Source of the DNA: Vibrio zhanjiangensis
GTDB taxonomy: Bacteria > Pseudomonadota > Gammaproteobacteria > Enterobacterales > Vibrionaceae
NCBI RefSeq assembly: GCF_030161235.1
Contig: NZ_BSPW01000080.1
Span: 1 to 34,559, forward strand
DNA length: 34,559 bases
Direction of reading: 5' to 3'
Positions 32,169 to 34,559 of the stretch are shown here, piece by piece (positions within the stretch are counted from its first letter, which is position 1; each line of letters opens with the position of its first letter). The notes beneath the pieces are model-generated. The model saw only the letters and a program-made list of their open reading frames with translations. It was not told the origin of the DNA and did not search any database. The position numbers and the translations under genes are program-made.

Positions 32169-32741
32169 ATGAACCGTAGAAAGAAAAAGCCTAAACAAGT
32201 CGATTATATTGAGCTAGTTCAGCACAAGATCGCCCAGATTGATTGGAAGGCTTTGGTTCGTTATATTCAAGATTTGTGGTTGGCGTTACCCAAGCTCCAT
32301 CAAAGGGCTTTGATGGTGATTGTACCCATTGTATTGATTTTGCTGCTGCTTCCTTCACACGAAAAATCGTCTGCTTCCGAGCAAACTGATGCCTCCAATT
32401 TAAATCAGCGAGTTTCGGTGGATATCAACACCACTGGACTTAGCCAGCAGCGCTCTGATGAGCAGCAGAGCTTAAAATCTGATGTATGGCAGGAGTATAC
32501 GGTTGAGAAGGGGGACACTTTGGCCCAAGTATTTCGCAACAACGACTTGGCCATGTCAGACCTCAATGCTTTGGTGCGCATCGAGGGCAGTGACAAACCT
32601 TTGAGTCAGATTAAAGCTGGTCAATTGGTTCGTTTTAAACTTGCCGAAGATGGGAAACTCGATATTTTGCAGCTTGAGAAAAATTCTCAATCTGTCATGT
32701 TCTTCCGTTTGTCTGATGGGGCATTTGGCCGCAGTAAATAG
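32169..32741 (+). CDS. oapA: OapA / YtfB family inner-membrane cell-envelope protein
   Basis: 190 residues. A basic cytoplasmic segment (MNRRKKKPKQ) precedes one membrane span (about residues 57-66, VIVPIVLILLLLP). A periplasmic linker leads to a C-terminal LysM-like OapA domain (YTVEKGDTLAQVFRNNDLAM, KAGQLVRFKL). Relatives bind glycan and influence cell division (YtfB) or opacity-associated surface properties (Haemophilus OapA). GGGAGA upstream of the start. Confidence 0.88.
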   Translation: MNRRKKKPKQVDYIELVQHKIAQIDWKALVRYIQDLWLALPKLHQRALMVIVPIVLILLLLPSHEKSSASEQTDASNLNQRVSVDINTTGLSQQRSDEQQSLKSDVWQEYTVEKGDTLAQVFRNNDLAMSDLNALVRIEGSDKPLSQIKAGQLVRFKLAEDGKLDILQLEKNSQSVMFFRLSDGAFGRSK

Positions 32742-32765
32742 TCTACATATAGTTGGTTATGTAGC

Positions 32766-33626
32766 TCATGTTGATTTGCTCAGAGAGCGGGGTCTTCTTA
32801 TCGGCAGCAATGGTAGTATAATGCAGAGAATACCTATTGCGGTGAGCCAGTCAGGGATCTCATCAAACCACCCTATGCCAAAAAGAGTCACAAATACCAA
32901 GCCAGAATATTCGGCAATGCCTATTTCGCCAGCAGGCGCTCTCCGATAAGCCAAAACGGCTAATCCATTGTATATAAGAATTAAAATGGCACCTGCCGCG
33001 ATTAACATGATCTCGGTAAACCCTATTGGTTGCCAATATGCAGCAGCGGCAATGGTGGCCACAGGAATTGAGAGTACTGAAGTCCAAAATAGCGTGCTTA
33101 TCATACTTTGCTGTTGTGGCAGCTTGCGAGCAGAAACGTTAAACAGGGCTAAGGTTGTCGCTGTCGTCAGCGCAAATAGAGCAGCCCAATGAAATTGAGA
33201 GGGTCTGAGAACAATGAGTACCCCTACGAAGCCTAGTATCGTCGCTAATATTTTACTTCGGGCGGGCGTTTCTCTCATCATCAGTATGGAAAGGGGCAAC
33301 ATAAGCAATGGAGCCGCATAAAATACCGCATTGGCACTGGCTAATGTCATATGAGTGATGGCAACCACCATACAGCCACTGCCAACGATGACCAGATGGG
33401 CGCGAAGGAGATTTAAGCCTGGTGCATGCAATTGGCGAGATACTTTACTTTCCCTTCTCCAAAAGGGGTAGATCACGGCTACAGAGATTAGTTGTCTAAT
33501 GAAAATGTATTGAAATGGATGAACATCACCATCGAGTAACTTCACCATCACATCAGATAGAGAAGCACTCAAATTACCCGCAATCAAAAGCCATAAGGCG
33601 ATGGTTTGTGAAGAAAGTTTGTTCAT
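32766..33626 (-). CDS. EamA/DMT family transporter
   Basis: 286 residues with about ten hydrophobic helices arranged as two EamA repeats (SLSDVMVKLLDGDVHPFQY, ILGFVGVLIVLRP; second half IYNGLAVLAYRRAPAGEIGI, YSGLVFVTLFGIGWFDEIP). It is probably an inner-membrane metabolite exporter; the substrate is unknown. It starts one base after the elaA stop, so the two are likely co-transcribed. Confidence 0.9.
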   Translation of the reverse strand: MNKLSSQTIALWLLIAGNLSASLSDVMVKLLDGDVHPFQYIFIRQLISVAVIYPFWRRESKVSRQLHAPGLNLLRAHLVIVGSGCMVVAITHMTLASANAVFYAAPLLMLPLSILMMRETPARSKILATILGFVGVLIVLRPSQFHWAALFALTTATTLALFNVSARKLPQQQSMISTLFWTSVLSIPVATIAAAAYWQPIGFTEIMLIAAGAILILIYNGLAVLAYRRAPAGEIGIAEYSGLVFVTLFGIGWFDEIPDWLTAIGILCIILPLLPIRRPRSLSKST

Positions 33627-33627
33627 A

Positions 33628-34080
33628 TTATCGATGCAGCTTCATATCGATATGAGGAATGCCATCTTCAAGATAAGGGTCCGACGTGCGTTGAAAGCCG
33701 TGCTGACTGTAATAGCTTTCCAAATGAGCTTGAGCACCTATCTCAATATCCTCACTAGGCCAAAGGTCTTGACACTCTGCCAGTGCCTGCTGAATGAGCT
33801 CATGTCCCAGTCCTCCACCTCTGTGAGTTTTTGCGGTTGTCACTCGGCCAATGCTTATCGATGAGTAGCTCATGTTTTTGGGCAGTAATCGCGCGTATGC
33901 GACCAATTCATCATCTTCATAGCCCAGTAAGTGGTGAACATCCGCCATACAATCCTTTCCGTCTAAATCAGGGTAGGGACAATGTTGCTCAACCACAAAC
34001 ACATCCACTCTTAGTTTCAGTACTTGGTATAGTTGGGTCGTCGTCAATTGCTCAAAAGTAACACGTTGCCAAGAGATCAT
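33628..34080 (-). CDS. elaA: ElaA-type GNAT N-acetyltransferase
   Basis: 150 residues, very like E. coli ElaA: MISWQRVTFEQL, QLYQVLKLRVDVFVVEQHCP, GYEDDELVAYARLL, the acetyl-CoA loop region TTAKTHRGGGLGHELIQQAL and GAQAHLESYYSQHGFQ. It should transfer acetyl groups to an unknown amine. AAAGG precedes the ATG at 34080. It forms a minus-strand group with eamA downstream and a broken regulator upstream. Confidence 0.9.
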   Translation of the reverse strand: MISWQRVTFEQLTTTQLYQVLKLRVDVFVVEQHCPYPDLDGKDCMADVHHLLGYEDDELVAYARLLPKNMSYSSISIGRVTTAKTHRGGGLGHELIQQALAECQDLWPSEDIEIGAQAHLESYYSQHGFQRTSDPYLEDGIPHIDMKLHR

Positions 34081-34150
34081 AATCTACCTTTAGAGTGCGA
34101 ATAGAGCTACTGAGCATACAGGCATAGACGCAACAAGACATTAACCATTG

Positions 34151-34496
34151 TTAATTTTTCTGGCGTTTTTTGATTCGACTTAGGCTAATAGGAGTGATAC
34201 CTAAATAGGCCGCGATGTGATAATCGGTGAGCCTTTGTGGTAAATGTGGATAGTGCTGACAGAAAAGCTCATAGCGTTCTTCTGGCGTATACAGCAACAT
34301 AAAACGTTCTTTATTCTCTTTGTACATGAGCTGAGTTTCCAACAGTTTTAGATAAATTGGCTGTTGCTCATTGCGCCAGTGGCGAAGCGTTGCAATAGGC
34401 AGGGAAAATAAAACACACGCGGTAAGTGACTCAAGTAAGTAAGGCGAGGCTTGCTGCTTAATTAAGCCTTCAAAGCCAATGATCCAATCTTCCTCC
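34151..34496 (-). pseudogene. Crp/Fnr-like transcriptional regulator, 5' part removed by an insertion sequence
   Basis: The open frame runs from the insertion-sequence end (34496) to TAA at 34151 and encodes about 114 residues. It covers the end of a cyclic-nucleotide-binding-like domain (QEEDWIIGFEGLI, ACVLFSLPIATLRHW) and a C-terminal winged helix with the recognition helix region TDYHIAAYLGITPISLSRIK. The N-terminal part is not in this window and is separated by the insertion. It was probably the regulator of the adjacent eamA/elaA genes (inference). Confidence 0.8.
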
Positions 34497-34559
34497 TGTA
34501 GTGGTCAACAAATTCCGGACACAGATTTAAGCCGATTCTCGGCATCCACTGGCGATAGC
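34497..34559 (-). mobile_element. End of an IS3-family insertion sequence (partial)
   Basis: Starting at TGTAGTGGTCAAC, an IS3-type terminus (TG end), the minus strand encodes LSPVDAENRLKSVSGIC and a TGA stop at 34505-34507. The LSPV-x-x-E pattern is the C-terminus of IS3-family DDE transposases. The rest lies beyond the window. It interrupts the Crp/Fnr-like gene. Confidence 0.75.

Noticed and set aside
1..34559. CRISPR arrays, tRNA or rRNA genes, phage structural genes, integrase beside the DGR
   Set aside because: None were seen. The DGR cassette has no recognisable phage genes in this window, so it is treated as a chromosomal cassette rather than a prophage.

Overview
The window looks like a stretch of a Vibrionaceae (probably Vibrio) main chromosome. 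The order kefG-kefB-yheV-slyD, asparaginase, purA, motX, rnr-rlmB and then the S10, spc and alpha ribosomal-protein operons is, from memory, the arrangement of Vibrio chromosome 1. MotX, part of the sodium-driven polar flagellar motor, supports the assignment, as does the close protein similarity to Vibrio/E. coli orthologues.

Positions about 447-5120 hold a foreign, AT-rich cassette with a complete diversity-generating retroelement (DGR). It sits inside the ABC-F gene yheS, which survives only as two remnants (63-446 and 5121-5168, both minus strand). The cassette carries an OmpA-like porin/peptidoglycan anchor with a 9-C tract, a surface lipoprotein with an Ig-like domain and a C-type-lectin-like variable domain, a small gene whose N-terminus resembles MutS domain I, the template repeat TR (3132-3270), a reverse transcriptase (minus strand) and an Avd-like helical protein (plus strand). 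Aligning TR with the variable repeat VR (2229-2367) without gaps gives 17 internal substitutions at TR adenines and only two at other bases. That is the signature of adenine-specific mutagenic retrohoming. The layout is unusual: the reverse transcriptase runs opposite to TR/VR, its stop codon and last five codons lie inside TR on the antisense strand, and its 5' end overlaps the divergent avd gene head to head.

Positions 5249-17150 are housekeeping. They hold the glutathione-gated K+ efflux pair KefG/KefB with YheV and SlyD; isoaspartyl peptidase; PurA; MotX behind a near-consensus sigma-28 promoter; an exported amidohydrolase on the minus strand; and RNase R with RlmB. Strong hairpin terminators separate these units.

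Positions 17200-31300 are the S10 operon (rpsJ to rpsQ), the spc operon (rplN to rpmJ, with secY) and the alpha operon (rpsM to rplQ, with rpoA). Each has its own leader, and each can be read without frame damage. Positions 31313-34559 hold fklB and oapA (divergent), then a minus-strand group: an EamA transporter, an ElaA-type acetyltransferase, and a Crp/Fnr-like regulator cut by the end of an IS3-family insertion sequence at the window edge.

The DGR cassette is the part most worth following up: a hypervariable surface lipoprotein next to an OmpA-type anchor, an inverted-RT architecture and a MutS-like accessory protein.
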